Below the pieces are notes generated by a model. The model was not told the DNA's origin, made no database searches, and was given only the letters and a program-made list of their open reading frames with translations. A stretch of DNA of 64,000 bases, taken from NCBI RefSeq assembly GCF_001280435.1, contig NZ_LBIP01000013.1:310001-374000 (forward strand), read 5' to 3'. The stretch comes from Mangrovimonas xylaniphaga (GTDB taxonomy: Bacteria; Bacteroidota; Bacteroidia; Flavobacteriales; Flavobacteriaceae). The position numbers and the translations under genes were made by a program. Positions 35,128 to 44,807 of this stretch are shown here, one piece after another. Every line of letters starts with the position of its first letter. Position 1 is the first letter of the stretch.

Positions 35128-36744
35128 TCAAATTCTTATCAATGCCTTGAATCCGGCGTCATTATTGGTTTCAAAGGTAATGGAACCTTTAATGGATTTG
35201 ATACGGTTTTCCGTATTCCTAAGTCCATTTTTCTTACAGAGCTCAGTGCCAACGCCATTATCTGTATATTGAATTTGTATCCATTTTCCTTTTTGCTCGA
35301 ACTTTAAAACCGCATAAGAAGCCTTACTATGCTTACGCATATTCACCATCAATTCTTGCAATACCCTGTAAATGGTTGTCTTTTGCAAATTTGAAAGCAG
35401 CCTCCAATCCACCTTAGAGATATTTTGTACTATAACCCTAACCTCTTCAGTATTGAAGCCTTTCAATAATTCCATTAAGGTTTCTCCGAAATTATGTTCC
35501 ACATCAATATCACTGTGTTCCTTGGAAATATCCCGAGTTTTTCGGTACACAGCTTCCAAATGGTCCAACACCTCTTCAGTTTCTTTACTAGCCTGCAATT
35601 TGGTCATGATTTGGTACACATCATTGGCCACCTCATCGTGTACTTTTTTAGAAATACGCGTTTCGGTTTCAAATACTTTTTGAAGCTTCTCTTTATTGTG
35701 CTTTATTCTTCCTATGAAATAGACAGCAGCAAAAACCATTATCACCAATACCAATATCATGATGAGTCTTTGCCTTTCAAATTCACTTTCCTCATACAAG
35801 CGTTGTTGTTCACTAAACTGGTACCTGTAATACTCAAAATTGTCCTTGGCCTGTCTTCTGGCCTTCTCCAAACTATCCTTCAGCTTTTTATATTGAACCA
35901 CTTCCGGTGTACCGTTTAGAAGCAACAATGTAGACAACGTACTTTCTAAATACTGTGGATTATTGAGCGTTTTTGCCAACCCCAAAGCCTTATTGGCATA
36001 ATCCTGGGCCGTTTCCCTATCTCCCCTGTCCAAATAATATTCCGACAAATGACTATAGCTTGTGATGATTCCCGGAACATAATTGTTAGTTTCCTTTATG
36101 GATAAGGCCTCCAACAAATTTTGAAGCGCTTCCGGTTGGTGCAACTTGGATTGCGCCAACCCCAAATTATCCAATATTCGCGCTGTCATCTTAACACCTA
36201 AATGAGGGGATTTTGTATAAGCCTCTTCAAAATACACCAAGGCCTTGGTGTATTCGCTTTCATCCATATACAAATTCCCGATATTATTCAATAAGGTTGC
36301 TCTGCTACTCTCATCTTCAACCAATTCCAAGCTCTTATTGTAAAACTCCAAGGCTTTTGAAGGATTGTCCAAACTTCGGTAAACGATTCCCAAATGGTTG
36401 TAAATGCCAATTCTGTTTTCCTTTATTTTTTCAGAATCCTCCATCTGTCCCAACAACTCCAAAGCCTCCACACTGGAAATTTCACTATCAGACAACAACC
36501 CCATTTTCTTTTCTATACTAGCTAACAATCTTAAATCAAATACAGCTTTTTCAATATCTTTTTTCTGAAGACTCTCATCTTTATGTTGCTTATAAAAATT
36601 GTAGGCTTTTGCCAATTGGGCATTGGACTCTGGGCGACTAACAACTTGATAATAATAGGTAAGACTATCCACTTTTTGTTGGGACTGCATATGCAACACC
36701 ACCCCAAAAAGGCATATAAACAGAATGGACAAGGTTGGTTTCAT
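35128..36744 (-). CDS. TPR-containing sensor histidine kinase (HisKA_3 type)
   Basis: A 538-residue sensor. A signal peptide (MKPTLSILFICLFGVVLHMQSQ) leads to a periplasmic tetratricopeptide region (residues 30-300; repeats such as GIYNHLGIVYRSLDNPSKALEFYNKSL), then one membrane helix (LIMILVLVIMVFAAVYFIG), a HisKA_3 phosphoacceptor (SKKVHDEVANDVYQI, His369) and an HATPase domain (LQELMVNMRKHSKA, then YTDNGVGTE). The TPR sensor suggests binding of a protein or peptide at the envelope. It is transcribed with the downstream regulator. Confidence 0.92.
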   Translation of the reverse strand: MKPTLSILFICLFGVVLHMQSQQKVDSLTYYYQVVSRPESNAQLAKAYNFYKQHKDESLQKKDIEKAVFDLRLLASIEKKMGLLSDSEISSVEALELLGQMEDSEKIKENRIGIYNHLGIVYRSLDNPSKALEFYNKSLELVEDESSRATLLNNIGNLYMDESEYTKALVYFEEAYTKSPHLGVKMTARILDNLGLAQSKLHQPEALQNLLEALSIKETNNYVPGIITSYSHLSEYYLDRGDRETAQDYANKALGLAKTLNNPQYLESTLSTLLLLNGTPEVVQYKKLKDSLEKARRQAKDNFEYYRYQFSEQQRLYEESEFERQRLIMILVLVIMVFAAVYFIGRIKHNKEKLQKVFETETRISKKVHDEVANDVYQIMTKLQASKETEEVLDHLEAVYRKTRDISKEHSDIDVEHNFGETLMELLKGFNTEEVRVIVQNISKVDWRLLSNLQKTTIYRVLQELMVNMRKHSKASYAVLKFEQKGKWIQIQYTDNGVGTELCKKNGLRNTENRIKSIKGSITFETNNDAGFKALIRI

Positions 36745-36797
36745 GCCCCTAAAATAACAATAAAAACAGCAGGATAACCCCTTATTTACTTGGAAGA

Positions 36798-36890
36798 ATA
36801 AAAAAAGACACGCCTGTTTGGACGTGTCTTAAATCAGGTTGGTTGGTTATTTGTTCTCAAATAACTATTGGGAATACAATAGTAGGACTT
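36798..36890 (-). ncRNA. Structured small RNA candidate
   Basis: On the reverse strand three hairpins follow each other: CTATTG/CAATAG (36882-36865), TTATTTG/CAAATAA (36864-36847), then, after an unpaired purine-poor stretch, a terminator-like stem AAGACACG/CGTGTCTT (36830-36805) with T7. TACTATTG (one mismatch to TAnnTTTG) overlaps the first hairpin. It lies in the 450-base gap between rpsT and the kinase gene, where no frame was found. Confidence 0.45.
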
Positions 36891-36905
36891 TACTTTTAAA
36901 TAACT

Positions 36906-36921
36906 TTACGGAATTCCGTAA
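36906..36921. repeat. Palindrome TTACGG-AATT-CCGTAA
   Basis: A perfect 16-base palindrome, with the same arms as the site at 34429-34444. It lies about 160 bases upstream of the kinase start. Confidence 0.55.
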
Positions 36922-37034
36922 TGAGATTTAAAAATTTAAATTTAGACCTAAACATTCAAACAAACCAGAAACAACGAAGAATTCCTGATCTCCATGAATG
37001 GACAGAAATTAAGTATTTAAACATTGTATATTAA

Positions 37035-37070
37035 AAAGCCCATGAACTTATTCATGGGTTTTCTTTTTAC
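37035..37070. terminator. Bidirectional hairpin between rpsT and the kinase operon
   Basis: Stem of about 12 bases (37035-37046 / 37051-37062) with core CCCATGAA/TTCATGGG; T-rich runs follow on both strands. Confidence 0.5.
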
Positions 37071-37142
37071 TAATAATTTCCAACTCCTGAACTACCTTAA
37101 CTAATAAGAATACCTTCGAGATTGAATGAGATAAGTTTGAAG

Positions 37143-37175
37143 CAAAAAAAAGTCTTTCCGCTTGGAAAGACTTTT
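37143..37175 (-). terminator. Terminator of rpsT
   Basis: Perfect 12-base stem AAAAGTCTTTCC/GGAAAGACTTTT (37148-37159 / 37164-37175), 4-base loop, T-run on the reverse strand, 21 bases after the rpsT stop. Confidence 0.9.
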
Positions 37176-37195
37176 AATCTATCTTTTTCTTCTTC

Positions 37196-37447
37196 CTACA
37201 AAGAAGCTACATGCTTAGTTAAACTTGACTTCAAGTTAGCAGCTTTGTTAGAATGAATTACATTCTTCTTAGCTAACTTATCTATCATAGATACAACAGA
37301 TGGCAAAAATTCCTGAGCCTCTTTAGCCACTTCCATTCCACGTAACTTTTTGATAGCATTACGAGTTGTCTTGTGCTGATATCTATTAGTTAAACGCTTA
37401 GCTTCGTTACTTCTTATTCTTTTTAATGCTGACTTATGATTTGCCAT
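37196..37447 (-). CDS. rpsT: 30S ribosomal protein S20
   Basis: An 83-residue basic protein with the S20 pattern: ANHKSALKRIRSNEAKRLTNRYQHK at the start, VVSMIDKLAKKNVIHSNKAANLKSSL at the end. It binds 16S rRNA in the 30S body. Transcribed on the reverse strand just after two tRNA-Glu genes, ending in a strong terminator. Confidence 0.96.
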   Translation of the reverse strand: MANHKSALKRIRSNEAKRLTNRYQHKTTRNAIKKLRGMEVAKEAQEFLPSVVSMIDKLAKKNVIHSNKAANLKSSLTKHVASL

Positions 37448-37470
37448 TTTCTTTCTATATTAAAAAATTG

Positions 37471-37542
37471 TAGCCCGTAGGGGAATCGAACCCCTCTTAC
37501 CAGGATGAAAACCTGGCGTCCTAGCCGATAGACGAACGGGCC
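37471..37542 (-). tRNA. tRNA-Glu (TTC), copy 2
   Basis: On the reverse strand, a 72-base cloverleaf: acceptor GGCCCGT/ACGGGCT, anticodon stem CCAGG/CCTGG with loop TTTTCAT (anticodon TTC), T-loop GGTTCGATTCCCC-type. The CCA end is not encoded. Identical to the copy 87 bases upstream. Confidence 0.96.
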
Positions 37543-37629
37543 ATTAATGTCTCGTTTTCGAGAGCGCAAATGTAAAACATATTTCTTACACTTACAACAT
37601 CTCCAAGTAAATTAATGTACTTTTATTTG

Positions 37630-37701
37630 TAGCCCGTAGGGGAATCGAACCCCTCTTACCAGGATGAAAACCTGGCGTCCTAGCCGATAGACGAACGGGC
37701 C
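37630..37701 (-). tRNA. tRNA-Glu (TTC), copy 1
   Basis: Identical 72-base cloverleaf with anticodon TTC, on the reverse strand. No CCA is encoded. It lies downstream of proS (149 bases) and upstream of the second copy, so the two tRNAs and rpsT may share a transcript. Confidence 0.96.
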
Positions 37702-37849
37702 ATTGTATTTATTGAATTCGCAAATTAATTCACTATTCAATCTTGCAATACGTTTCAAATAACGAGCAATTTCTCAATTGCGGTTGCAAAAATACAACTA
37801 TTTTTAAATGCTGCAATACCTAATTCAACTTTTTTGAAAAAATTTTTTC

Positions 37850-39328
37850 TTAGTAGGCTTTTGCAAACAATACTCTACCTTTTGAAGGCTTGCCTGAATA
37901 CACACAAACACCTTCCTCCTCTTTTCTATCCAAAGGAATACAACGAATGGTGGCTTTGGTCAATTCTTTGATTTGCTGTTCTGTTTCAGGTGTTCCATCC
38001 CAATGTGCCGATATAAATCCTGTTTTGTTTTCCAAAACGTCCTTAAACTCGTCAAACGTATCAACCTCTGTTATATGGGTATTTCTAAAGTCTAGGGCTT
38101 TATTAAATAAAGATTCTTGGATCTCTGTCATCAAACCGTCTACTACCTCTACTAAATCATCCATGGCTACAGATTGCTTGGAAAGTGTATCTCTTCTAGC
38201 CAATTCAACCGTTCCATTTTCCAAATCCTTTGGACCAATTGCAATACGCACTGGAACTCCCTGTAACTCATATTGTGCAAATTTGGCACCTGGACGATGC
38301 GTTGTTCTATCATCATATTTACAACTTACACCAATTTTACGCAATTGCTCCATAATAGACTGTGCCTTTTCAGAAACAGCGTTTAACTGTTCTTCACTCT
38401 TATATATAGGAACAATAACCACTTGTATTGGCGCTAAGTTAGGAGGTAATACCAATCCATTATCATCACTATGGGTCATGATCAAAGCTCCCATAAGCCT
38501 CGTAGAAACTCCCCAAGAAGTCGCCCAAACATAATCCAGTTTTCCTTCAGCATTAGTAAACTTCACATCAAAAGCCTTGGCAAAATTCTGACCAAGGAAA
38601 TGCGATGTTCCCGCTTGAAGTGCTTTTCCATCTTGCATCAAAGCTTCTATACAGTAAGTCTCAACCGCACCTGCAAAACGCTCGCTTTCGGTTTTCACGC
38701 CTTCAATAACTGGAATGGCCATAAAGTTTTCTGCAAAATTGGCATAGATCTTATTCATTTGCTCCGTTTCTGCCAATGCTTCTTCTTTTGTGGCATGAGC
38801 AGTGTGCCCTTCTTGCCACAAAAATTCTGCAGTTCTTAGAAACAATCTGGTACGCATTTCCCAACGCACCACGTTGGCCCACTGGTTGATTAAAATTGGT
38901 AAATCCCTATAACTTTGAATCCACCCTCTATAAGTGTTCCAAATAATAGCCTCACTAGTCGGTCTTACTACCAATTCTTCTTCCAACTTAGCCTCTGGGT
39001 CTACCCTTAATTTACCGGCATTGTCAGGGTCGTTCTGCAACCTATAGTGGGTTACTACCGCACATTCCTTAGCAAAGCCTTCGGCATTTTTCTCTTCGGC
39101 CTCAAACAAGCTTTTGGGAACAAAAAGCGGGAAATATGCATTTTGATGCCCTGTTTCCTTGAACATTCTGTCCAATTCGGCCTGCATTTTTTCCCAAATT
39201 GCGTATCCGTATGGCTTGATTACCATACACCCTCTAACAGCTGAATTCTCAGCCATATCAGCCTTCACAACCAATTCATTATACCATTTTGAATAGTCTT
39301 CGGCTCTGCTCGTAAGATTTTTGCTCAT
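37850..39328 (-). CDS. proS: Proline--tRNA ligase
   Basis: A 492-residue class II synthetase of the short archaeal/eukaryotic-type architecture, lacking the insertion domain of the long bacterial form. Class II motifs: [10 protein letters not shown] near residue 65, [17 protein letters not shown] (motif 2 region), and the C-terminal anticodon-binding region ([12 protein letters not shown]) ending in a zinc/C-terminal domain ([10 protein letters not shown]). Charges tRNA-Pro with proline. Start matches the family N terminus. Confidence 0.94.
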   Translation of the reverse strand: MSKNLTSRAEDYSKWYNELVVKADMAENSAVRGCMVIKPYGYAIWEKMQAELDRMFKETGHQNAYFPLFVPKSLFEAEEKNAEGFAKECAVVTHYRLQNDPDNAGKLRVDPEAKLEEELVVRPTSEAIIWNTYRGWIQSYRDLPILINQWANVVRWEMRTRLFLRTAEFLWQEGHTAHATKEEALAETEQMNKIYANFAENFMAIPVIEGVKTESERFAGAVETYCIEALMQDGKALQAGTSHFLGQNFAKAFDVKFTNAEGKLDYVWATSWGVSTRLMGALIMTHSDDNGLVLPPNLAPIQVVIVPIYKSEEQLNAVSEKAQSIMEQLRKIGVSCKYDDRTTHRPGAKFAQYELQGVPVRIAIGPKDLENGTVELARRDTLSKQSVAMDDLVEVVDGLMTEIQESLFNKALDFRNTHITEVDTFDEFKDVLENKTGFISAHWDGTPETEQQIKELTKATIRCIPLDRKEEEGVCVYSGKPSKGRVLFAKAY

Positions 39329-39392
39329 CGTAAGTGTTTTGGCACAAAAATTGCGCTAATGTTAAATACAAGAATAGTTCGGCAAAACTAAC

Positions 39393-39400
39393 TATTTTTG
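39393..39400 (+). promoter_or_regulatory. -7 box upstream of the 39429 gene
   Basis: TATTTTTG, an exact TAnnTTTG match, 28 bases before the ATG. Confidence 0.45.
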
Positions 39401-39428
39401 TAATGTTCAACAATAAAATTAAAGAGAT

Positions 39429-40418
39429 ATGCAATTTAACAGCTACGTGAAATCAAAATTGCCATTATTTGTTGTACTGGGTTTTGTATTCCTGTTAACC
39501 TCTTGCGGTTCCTACCAATATGCAGGTTATGATAACGATGGTATATACAACTCAAATGGTGTTGTTTATGAAGATGCCCCTCGAGTAGAAACTTCGGCGA
39601 GCAACAATGGCTACTACAAAGCCTATTTTGCCGAAAAATCCCAACAATATGAAGAGATTCCTCAATCTGAAGATATCATCTTTACCGATATTGAATCTTA
39701 TGAAGGGAATTATTATGAAGAGCAAGATACTACCGCTGTAGTAGATAACTATAAAGGTTACGCCGGCTGGGGAGACAACAGCTCTGAAGTTTCCATTAAC
39801 TATTACAACAATTTTGGATATGGCTACTGGGGATACAACTATTGGGGCTACAACCCTTATAGTTGGAGAGCTTGGAATTATTACCCATATTGGAATGTTG
39901 GTTGGAATTACGGCTGGGGTTGGAACGTTGGCTGGGGATGGGGTTATTATGACCCATGGTGCTCCCCATATTATGGAGGCTATTACGGTGGCTACTACGG
40001 ATACCCCTATTACGGATACCCACATTACAGAAGACCATACGCTTCCTATAATGCGGGCAGAAGAGGGTATTCTAACTATTATAACAACCCAGGAGGAAGA
40101 GTTGCGGTTAATCGCAGCAGACAAAATTCTACTTTAACCCGTGATTACAGGTCTTCTGTAAGAAGAAGTACTAGCACGCTGAGTAGATCAAGTAGCAGAA
40201 CCTCTACGCTTCAAAACAATAGATCTAACACAGTAAGAAATAACAACTCTGGCTATACCCCTAGAACCAATAATTCTTCCAACGTTAGAACTAGAAGTTA
40301 CTCTACACCAAGTAGAAGTAGCATGCCAAGTATGCGAAGTGGAAGTTCCTCTAGAGGCTATATGGGCACCCGAGGAGGCGGTGGCGGTTCACGTTCTTCA
40401 TCAGGTAGAAGACGTTAA
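39429..40418 (+). CDS. Tyr/Gly/Trp-rich lipoprotein with Arg/Ser-rich tail
   Basis: A 329-residue lipoprotein: signal peptide KLPLFVVLGFVFLLTSC with lipobox Cys26. After an acidic linker come a Tyr/Gly/Trp-rich block (about residues 125-205, many YWGY, WGW and YYGG units) and an Arg/Ser/Asn-rich tail (RSSSRTSTL, ending GGGSRSSSGRRR). The composition is that of a disordered or surface-layer protein. Proteins like this lie next to proS in other flavobacteria. Function is unknown. Confidence 0.75.
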   Translation: MQFNSYVKSKLPLFVVLGFVFLLTSCGSYQYAGYDNDGIYNSNGVVYEDAPRVETSASNNGYYKAYFAEKSQQYEEIPQSEDIIFTDIESYEGNYYEEQDTTAVVDNYKGYAGWGDNSSEVSINYYNNFGYGYWGYNYWGYNPYSWRAWNYYPYWNVGWNYGWGWNVGWGWGYYDPWCSPYYGGYYGGYYGYPYYGYPHYRRPYASYNAGRRGYSNYYNNPGGRVAVNRSRQNSTLTRDYRSSVRRSTSTLSRSSSRTSTLQNNRSNTVRNNNSGYTPRTNNSSNVRTRSYSTPSRSSMPSMRSGSSSRGYMGTRGGGGGSRSSSGRRR

Positions 40419-40460
40419 AACCATAACCTCAATCAACTTATAATCCAATAACCAAATTGT

Positions 40461-41981
40461 ATGAAAAAGTTAAGTTTCCTAATTATAGGGGCATTATCTA
40501 TGTCCCAACTTATGGCACAAGACATCTCAGACGCTTTAAGGTATTCATTTGATGATATTCTGGGAACAGCAAGATTTAGATCAATGTCTGGAGCTTTTGG
40601 AGCCTTGGGAGGAGATCTATCAGCTATCAGCATCAACCCTGCAGGATCATCTGTTTTTACGCGTAGTTACGCTACATTTTCTTTATCTGTTCAAACTATC
40701 AACAATGATGTGAACTATTTCGGTAACAACAGATCCTCTTCAGAATCCAAATTTGACTTAAACCAAATAGGAGGCGCTTTTGTTTTTAATAATACCAATG
40801 GAAACTCTCCTTGGAAGAAATTTGTTCTTGGTGTTAGCTATGACAAAGTGGCTAATTTTAATAATGATTGGACTGCTTCAGGAACCAACACCAACAACTC
40901 CATTGCTTCTTATTTCACTGGCTATGCGCAAGGCTTAAGACTTGATGAAATTTCTGCATTTCCAGGAGAATCCTATTCCGAAGCCTATTCTGCTATTGGT
41001 TCCGCCTATGGCTACAATAACCAACAGGCGTTCTTGGGTTACGAATCCTATATCATAGACCCTGAAAATGATTTGGATGAAAACACCTCATATATCTCCA
41101 ATATCGCTCCAGGATCTTACAGACAAAACTATTACTATTCAGCAAGAGGCTATAATGGAAAGTTAGCGTTCAACATGTCTTCCCAATTTAAAGACAAACT
41201 TTATTTAGGACTTAATTTGAACACTCATTTTATCAATTATGAGCGCTATACCTATTTAAATGAATCCAACAATAATTCTGGATCTTTGGTCCATGAAGTC
41301 GGTTTTGAAAACGGATTGTATACTATAGGAACAGGATTTTCATTTCAACTTGGTGCTATAGGCAAACTTACCGAATCTCTTAGATTGGGAGCTACGTACA
41401 CCTCACCTACTTGGTATACAATTGCAGAAGAAACCACTCAATATTTAGAAACCTACAGAACCGAAGGTGGCCAAGAAATTGCTCAAATTATCAATCCGAA
41501 TATCATTAATGTTTTCCCTGACTACAGACTTCAGACACCTGGAAAATTCACTGGAAGTTTGGCCTATGTTTTTGGAGACAAAGGGCTATTAAGTTTTGAC
41601 TATTCTATAAGAGATTATTCCAACACTAAATTCAAACCTAAATCCGACCCATATTTTTCTAGTCAAAATTCATTGATTGGAAACACCCTTTCAACAGCTT
41701 CCTCTTACAGATTTGGAGGTGAATATCGCATACAACGGGTAAGCTTGAGAGCTGGCTACAGATTTGAAGAAAGTCCTTATAAAAACAACGACTTGTATGG
41801 CGATCTAAACGGCTACTCCTTTGGAATTGGTTATAATTTTGGAAATTTCAAATTGGATGCAGCCTTCGATCAATCCAAACAAGATGTCAACTACCAACTT
41901 TACAATGTGGGCCTTACCGATAACGCTCTAATCGACTCCAAAGTGAGCAATTTTGTTGTCACCTTAGGTTTTAATATTTAA
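40461..41981 (+). CDS. OmpP1/FadL-type outer-membrane transporter
   Basis: A 506-residue outer-membrane beta-barrel with a signal peptide (MKKLSFLIIGALSMSQLMAQ). The N-terminal ALRYSFDDILGTARFRSMSGAFGALGGDLSAISINPAG matches the FadL/OmpP1 plug segment (GGDLSAIS.NPAG), and the C terminus ends in amphipathic strands (SNFVVTLGFNI). FadL proteins take up hydrophobic compounds; the substrate here is not readable. A terminator follows at 42007. Confidence 0.88.
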   Translation: MKKLSFLIIGALSMSQLMAQDISDALRYSFDDILGTARFRSMSGAFGALGGDLSAISINPAGSSVFTRSYATFSLSVQTINNDVNYFGNNRSSSESKFDLNQIGGAFVFNNTNGNSPWKKFVLGVSYDKVANFNNDWTASGTNTNNSIASYFTGYAQGLRLDEISAFPGESYSEAYSAIGSAYGYNNQQAFLGYESYIIDPENDLDENTSYISNIAPGSYRQNYYYSARGYNGKLAFNMSSQFKDKLYLGLNLNTHFINYERYTYLNESNNNSGSLVHEVGFENGLYTIGTGFSFQLGAIGKLTESLRLGATYTSPTWYTIAEETTQYLETYRTEGGQEIAQIINPNIINVFPDYRLQTPGKFTGSLAYVFGDKGLLSFDYSIRDYSNTKFKPKSDPYFSSQNSLIGNTLSTASSYRFGGEYRIQRVSLRAGYRFEESPYKNNDLYGDLNGYSFGIGYNFGNFKLDAAFDQSKQDVNYQLYNVGLTDNALIDSKVSNFVVTLGFNI

Positions 41982-42006
41982 CAACATAATATCTAGATTA
42001 CTATAG

Positions 42007-42045
42007 AAAAGCCCACTAAAATAAATTTTAGTGGGCTTTTTCTTT
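42007..42045 (+). terminator. Terminator of the FadL-like gene
   Basis: Perfect 16-base stem (42007-42022 / 42025-42040), core GCCCACTAA/TTAGTGGGC, and T-run. Confidence 0.9.
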
Positions 42046-42181
42046 GACTATAAAAAGATAGACCTATGAATTACAGTTTTTTTTAATGTTTTTTAATAAA
42101 ATATTAGCACTTACTTAATGATTTTAACACTTGCTTTGTGCAATGATATAACAGCTCAAATTAAAAAACCCCTACCCGCAA

Positions 42182-42208
42182 TTTGATTTTTTTAATTGCT
42201 TATCTTTG
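42182..42208 (+). promoter_or_regulatory. Promoter of folE
   Basis: TTTG (42182-42185), 15 bases, TATCTTTG (42201-42208), an exact -7 box 38 bases upstream of the folE ATG. The spacing is a little short. Confidence 0.5.
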
Positions 42209-42245
42209 CAATCTGTTTAATAAGAGCTTATTTTGAATTTTTGAA

Positions 42246-42923
42246 ATGAAAATAGAAAACGACATAGAAGATTTTGAAGCTTTAGGGAACGATCATATTG
42301 GTACTTCGGCAAATACACCGATGAGAGAAGATGCCTTCAAACTTTCCAATGATGAAAAAATCGATATCATCAAGGATGATGTGCGCCATATCATGGAAAC
42401 CTTAGGTTTAGACTTAACTGACGACAGTTTGAAAGGCACCCCAATGCGCGTTGCCAAAATGTTTGTAAAAGAAATTTTTGGAGGCCTTAACCCTGACAAA
42501 AAACCTAATGCCTCTACTTTTGATAACAAATACAAATATGGAGAAATGTTGGTGGAAAAAAACATCACCGTATACTCCACTTGTGAGCACCACTTGCTTC
42601 CAATCGTAGGAAAGGCCCATGTCGCCTACATCTCTAACGGAACTGTAGTAGGGCTTTCAAAAATGAACCGTATTGTTGATTATTTTGCCAAACGTCCACA
42701 AGTACAGGAACGTTTGACCATTCAAATAGTAAAAGAACTTCAAAAGGTTTTAAATACCGAAGATGTTGCCTGTGTTATCGATGCTAAACATTTATGTGTG
42801 AACTCTAGAGGAATCAGAGATGTGGACTGCAGCACAGTAACTTCGGAATTTGGCGGAAAATTTAAAGAGAAAGAAACCCGTAGAGAATTTCTGGATTATA
42901 TTAAATTAGACACCCAATTTTAG
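42246..42923 (+). CDS. folE: GTP cyclohydrolase I
   Basis: Converts GTP to dihydroneopterin triphosphate, the first step of folate synthesis, also feeding queuosine precursors. The 225-residue product shows the zinc motif STCEHHLLPIVGKAHVAYI (Cys and two His) and KMNRIVDYFAKRPQVQERLT. A further zinc ligand, the AKHLCVNSRGIRD Cys, is also present. It starts a run of plus-strand genes (cysS follows after 27 bases). Confidence 0.96.
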   Translation: MKIENDIEDFEALGNDHIGTSANTPMREDAFKLSNDEKIDIIKDDVRHIMETLGLDLTDDSLKGTPMRVAKMFVKEIFGGLNPDKKPNASTFDNKYKYGEMLVEKNITVYSTCEHHLLPIVGKAHVAYISNGTVVGLSKMNRIVDYFAKRPQVQERLTIQIVKELQKVLNTEDVACVIDAKHLCVNSRGIRDVDCSTVTSEFGGKFKEKETRREFLDYIKLDTQF

Positions 42924-42950
42924 TTTAAAAACCTAACGTAAAATATCAGC

Positions 42951-44432
42951 ATGCAACTTTACGAGCAACAACCTATTTCTATATACAATTCACTTAGCGG
43001 ACAAAAAGAAGCGTTCAAACCTATCAACGACGGCTATGTAGGCATGTACGTTTGTGGACCTACGGTTTATAGCAATGTCCATTTAGGAAATGTAAGAACC
43101 TTTATGTCCTTTGATGTTATCTTTAGATATCTAAAGCATCTTGGCTATAAAGTGCGTTATGTTAGAAATATTACAGATGCTGGTCACTTGGAAAATGATG
43201 CTGATGTTGGTGAAGACCGCATTGCCAAAAAGGCCCGTTTGGAACAAATTGAACCTATGGAGGTTGTACAACGTTACACTGTTGATTTTCACAACATCCT
43301 GAATACTTTCAATTTTTTACCGCCAAGCATTGAGCCAACGGCAACAGGCCATATCATTGAGCAAATTGAACTTATCAAAAAAATCATTGATAACGGATTG
43401 GCTTACGAGGTAAATGGGTCGGTGTATTTCGATGTTTTAAAATACAACGAAACCAAGCCTTACGGTATCTTGAGTAAGCGTAATGTAGAGGATTTAATTC
43501 ACAACACGCGCGCACTTGATGGACAAACAGATAAGAAAAACCCACAGGATTTCGCCCTTTGGAAAAAAGCTGAGCCACAGCACATCATGCGTTGGCCTTC
43601 CCCTTGGAGTGATGGATTCCCTGGTTGGCACTTGGAGTGTACTGCTATGAGCACCAAATATTTGGGAGAACAATTTGATATTCACGGAGGCGGAATGGAT
43701 TTAAAATTCCCTCACCACGAATGTGAAATCGCCCAAGCCGAAGCTTGCAACAACCACGCGCCCGTAAACTATTGGATGCATGCCAACATGTTGATCATGA
43801 ACGGTAAGAAAATGGCGAAATCTACTGGAAATTACATTTTGCCAAATGAAATTTTCTCTGGAGACAATCCTCATATTACAAAAGCTTATTCACCGAGTGT
43901 AGCCCGTTTCTTTATGCTTCAGGCGCACTATAGAAGTGTCTTGGATTTTACCAATAATGGCCTATTGGCAAGTGAAAAAGGTTTCTACAGGCTTATGGAT
44001 GCCATTAATGTATTAGATAGTATTACTCCTTCGGGCAATTCTACCTTTAATGTCTTGGAATGGAAACAGAGCTGCTACGATGCCATGAACGATGACTTTA
44101 ACACCCCTATTTTGGTGGCCAACCTGTTCGAGGCCGTTAAGTTTATCAATCAATTGAAAGAAGGAAGCGCCAACATTTCCGAAGAAGATTTAAAAACTTT
44201 AAAGGAAACCATTCATGCCTTTGTGTTTGATATTTTAGGTTTGGTGAATGTAACTGCAGAAGATTCTGGAACAGATAAACTTTCAGGTGCAGTAGAACTG
44301 TTGATCAAATTAAGACAAGAGGCAAGAGCTAATAAGGATTTTGCCATGTCTGATAAAATTAGAGATGAATTGGCCGAAGCAGGGATTCAGTTAAAAGATG
44401 GTAAAGACGGCACCACTTTTACGACCAACTAA
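42951..44432 (+). CDS. cysS: Cysteine--tRNA ligase
   Basis: A 493-residue class I synthetase. Motifs: [19 protein letters not shown] (zinc Cys and HIGH-type HLGN), the WHLECTAMS zinc ligand, and KKMAKSTGN (KMSKS-type). Charges tRNA-Cys with cysteine; it works as a monomer. It follows folE by 27 bases. Confidence 0.96.
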   Translation: MQLYEQQPISIYNSLSGQKEAFKPINDGYVGMYVCGPTVYSNVHLGNVRTFMSFDVIFRYLKHLGYKVRYVRNITDAGHLENDADVGEDRIAKKARLEQIEPMEVVQRYTVDFHNILNTFNFLPPSIEPTATGHIIEQIELIKKIIDNGLAYEVNGSVYFDVLKYNETKPYGILSKRNVEDLIHNTRALDGQTDKKNPQDFALWKKAEPQHIMRWPSPWSDGFPGWHLECTAMSTKYLGEQFDIHGGGMDLKFPHHECEIAQAEACNNHAPVNYWMHANMLIMNGKKMAKSTGNYILPNEIFSGDNPHITKAYSPSVARFFMLQAHYRSVLDFTNNGLLASEKGFYRLMDAINVLDSITPSGNSTFNVLEWKQSCYDAMNDDFNTPILVANLFEAVKFINQLKEGSANISEEDLKTLKETIHAFVFDILGLVNVTAEDSGTDKLSGAVELLIKLRQEARANKDFAMSDKIRDELAEAGIQLKDGKDGTTFTTN

Positions 44433-44460
44433 TTGGTTGTGCAGTCTACCTATAATATAA

Positions 44461-44484
44461 AAGGGTGCAATAGTATTGCGCCCT
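44461..44484 (+). terminator. Weak hairpin between cysS and yidD
   Basis: Stem AAGGGTGCAATA/TATTGCGCCCTT (44461-44472 / 44473-44484 with one G-U pair). No T-run follows, so it may not terminate. Confidence 0.35.
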
Positions 44485-44506
44485 TATTTAATTATAATTT
44501 AGCCTC

Positions 44507-44728
44507 ATGAAAAAGTTGCTCATTGCTCCTTTTCTATTTCTTATCAAGGTATATCAAACAATGATATCCCCGTTCACACCGTCTACTTGTCGTTACCAAC
44601 CAACCTGCTCACACTACACCAAAGAAGCACTTCAAAAACACGGCCTTTTTAAAGGCGGCTGGCTCTCCATAAAACGAATTTTGAGCTGTCATCCGTGGGG
44701 AGGCAGTGGTTACGACCCTGTTCCCTAA
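44507..44728 (+). CDS. yidD: Membrane protein insertion efficiency factor YidD
   Basis: A 73-residue basic protein with the YidD signature: [22 protein letters not shown], then AL.KHG..KG, then [13 protein letters not shown]. Cys residues are conserved. It helps the YidC insertase at the inner membrane face. The next gene, lgt, is 79 bases downstream. Confidence 0.95.
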   Translation: MKKLLIAPFLFLIKVYQTMISPFTPSTCRYQPTCSHYTKEALQKHGLFKGGWLSIKRILSCHPWGGSGYDPVP

Positions 44729-44807
44729 CCCAACACATTAATTTACCAAAACCATAACGTGTAGTCTTTTTCAAAGTGCTATATTTACCCTTGAAAATTT
44801 TTATCAT

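Noticed and set aside
39552-40124. Long reverse-strand and shifted frames within the Tyr/Gly-rich lipoprotein gene
   Set aside because: They come from its low-complexity composition; the forward frame has signal peptide, lipobox and promoter.
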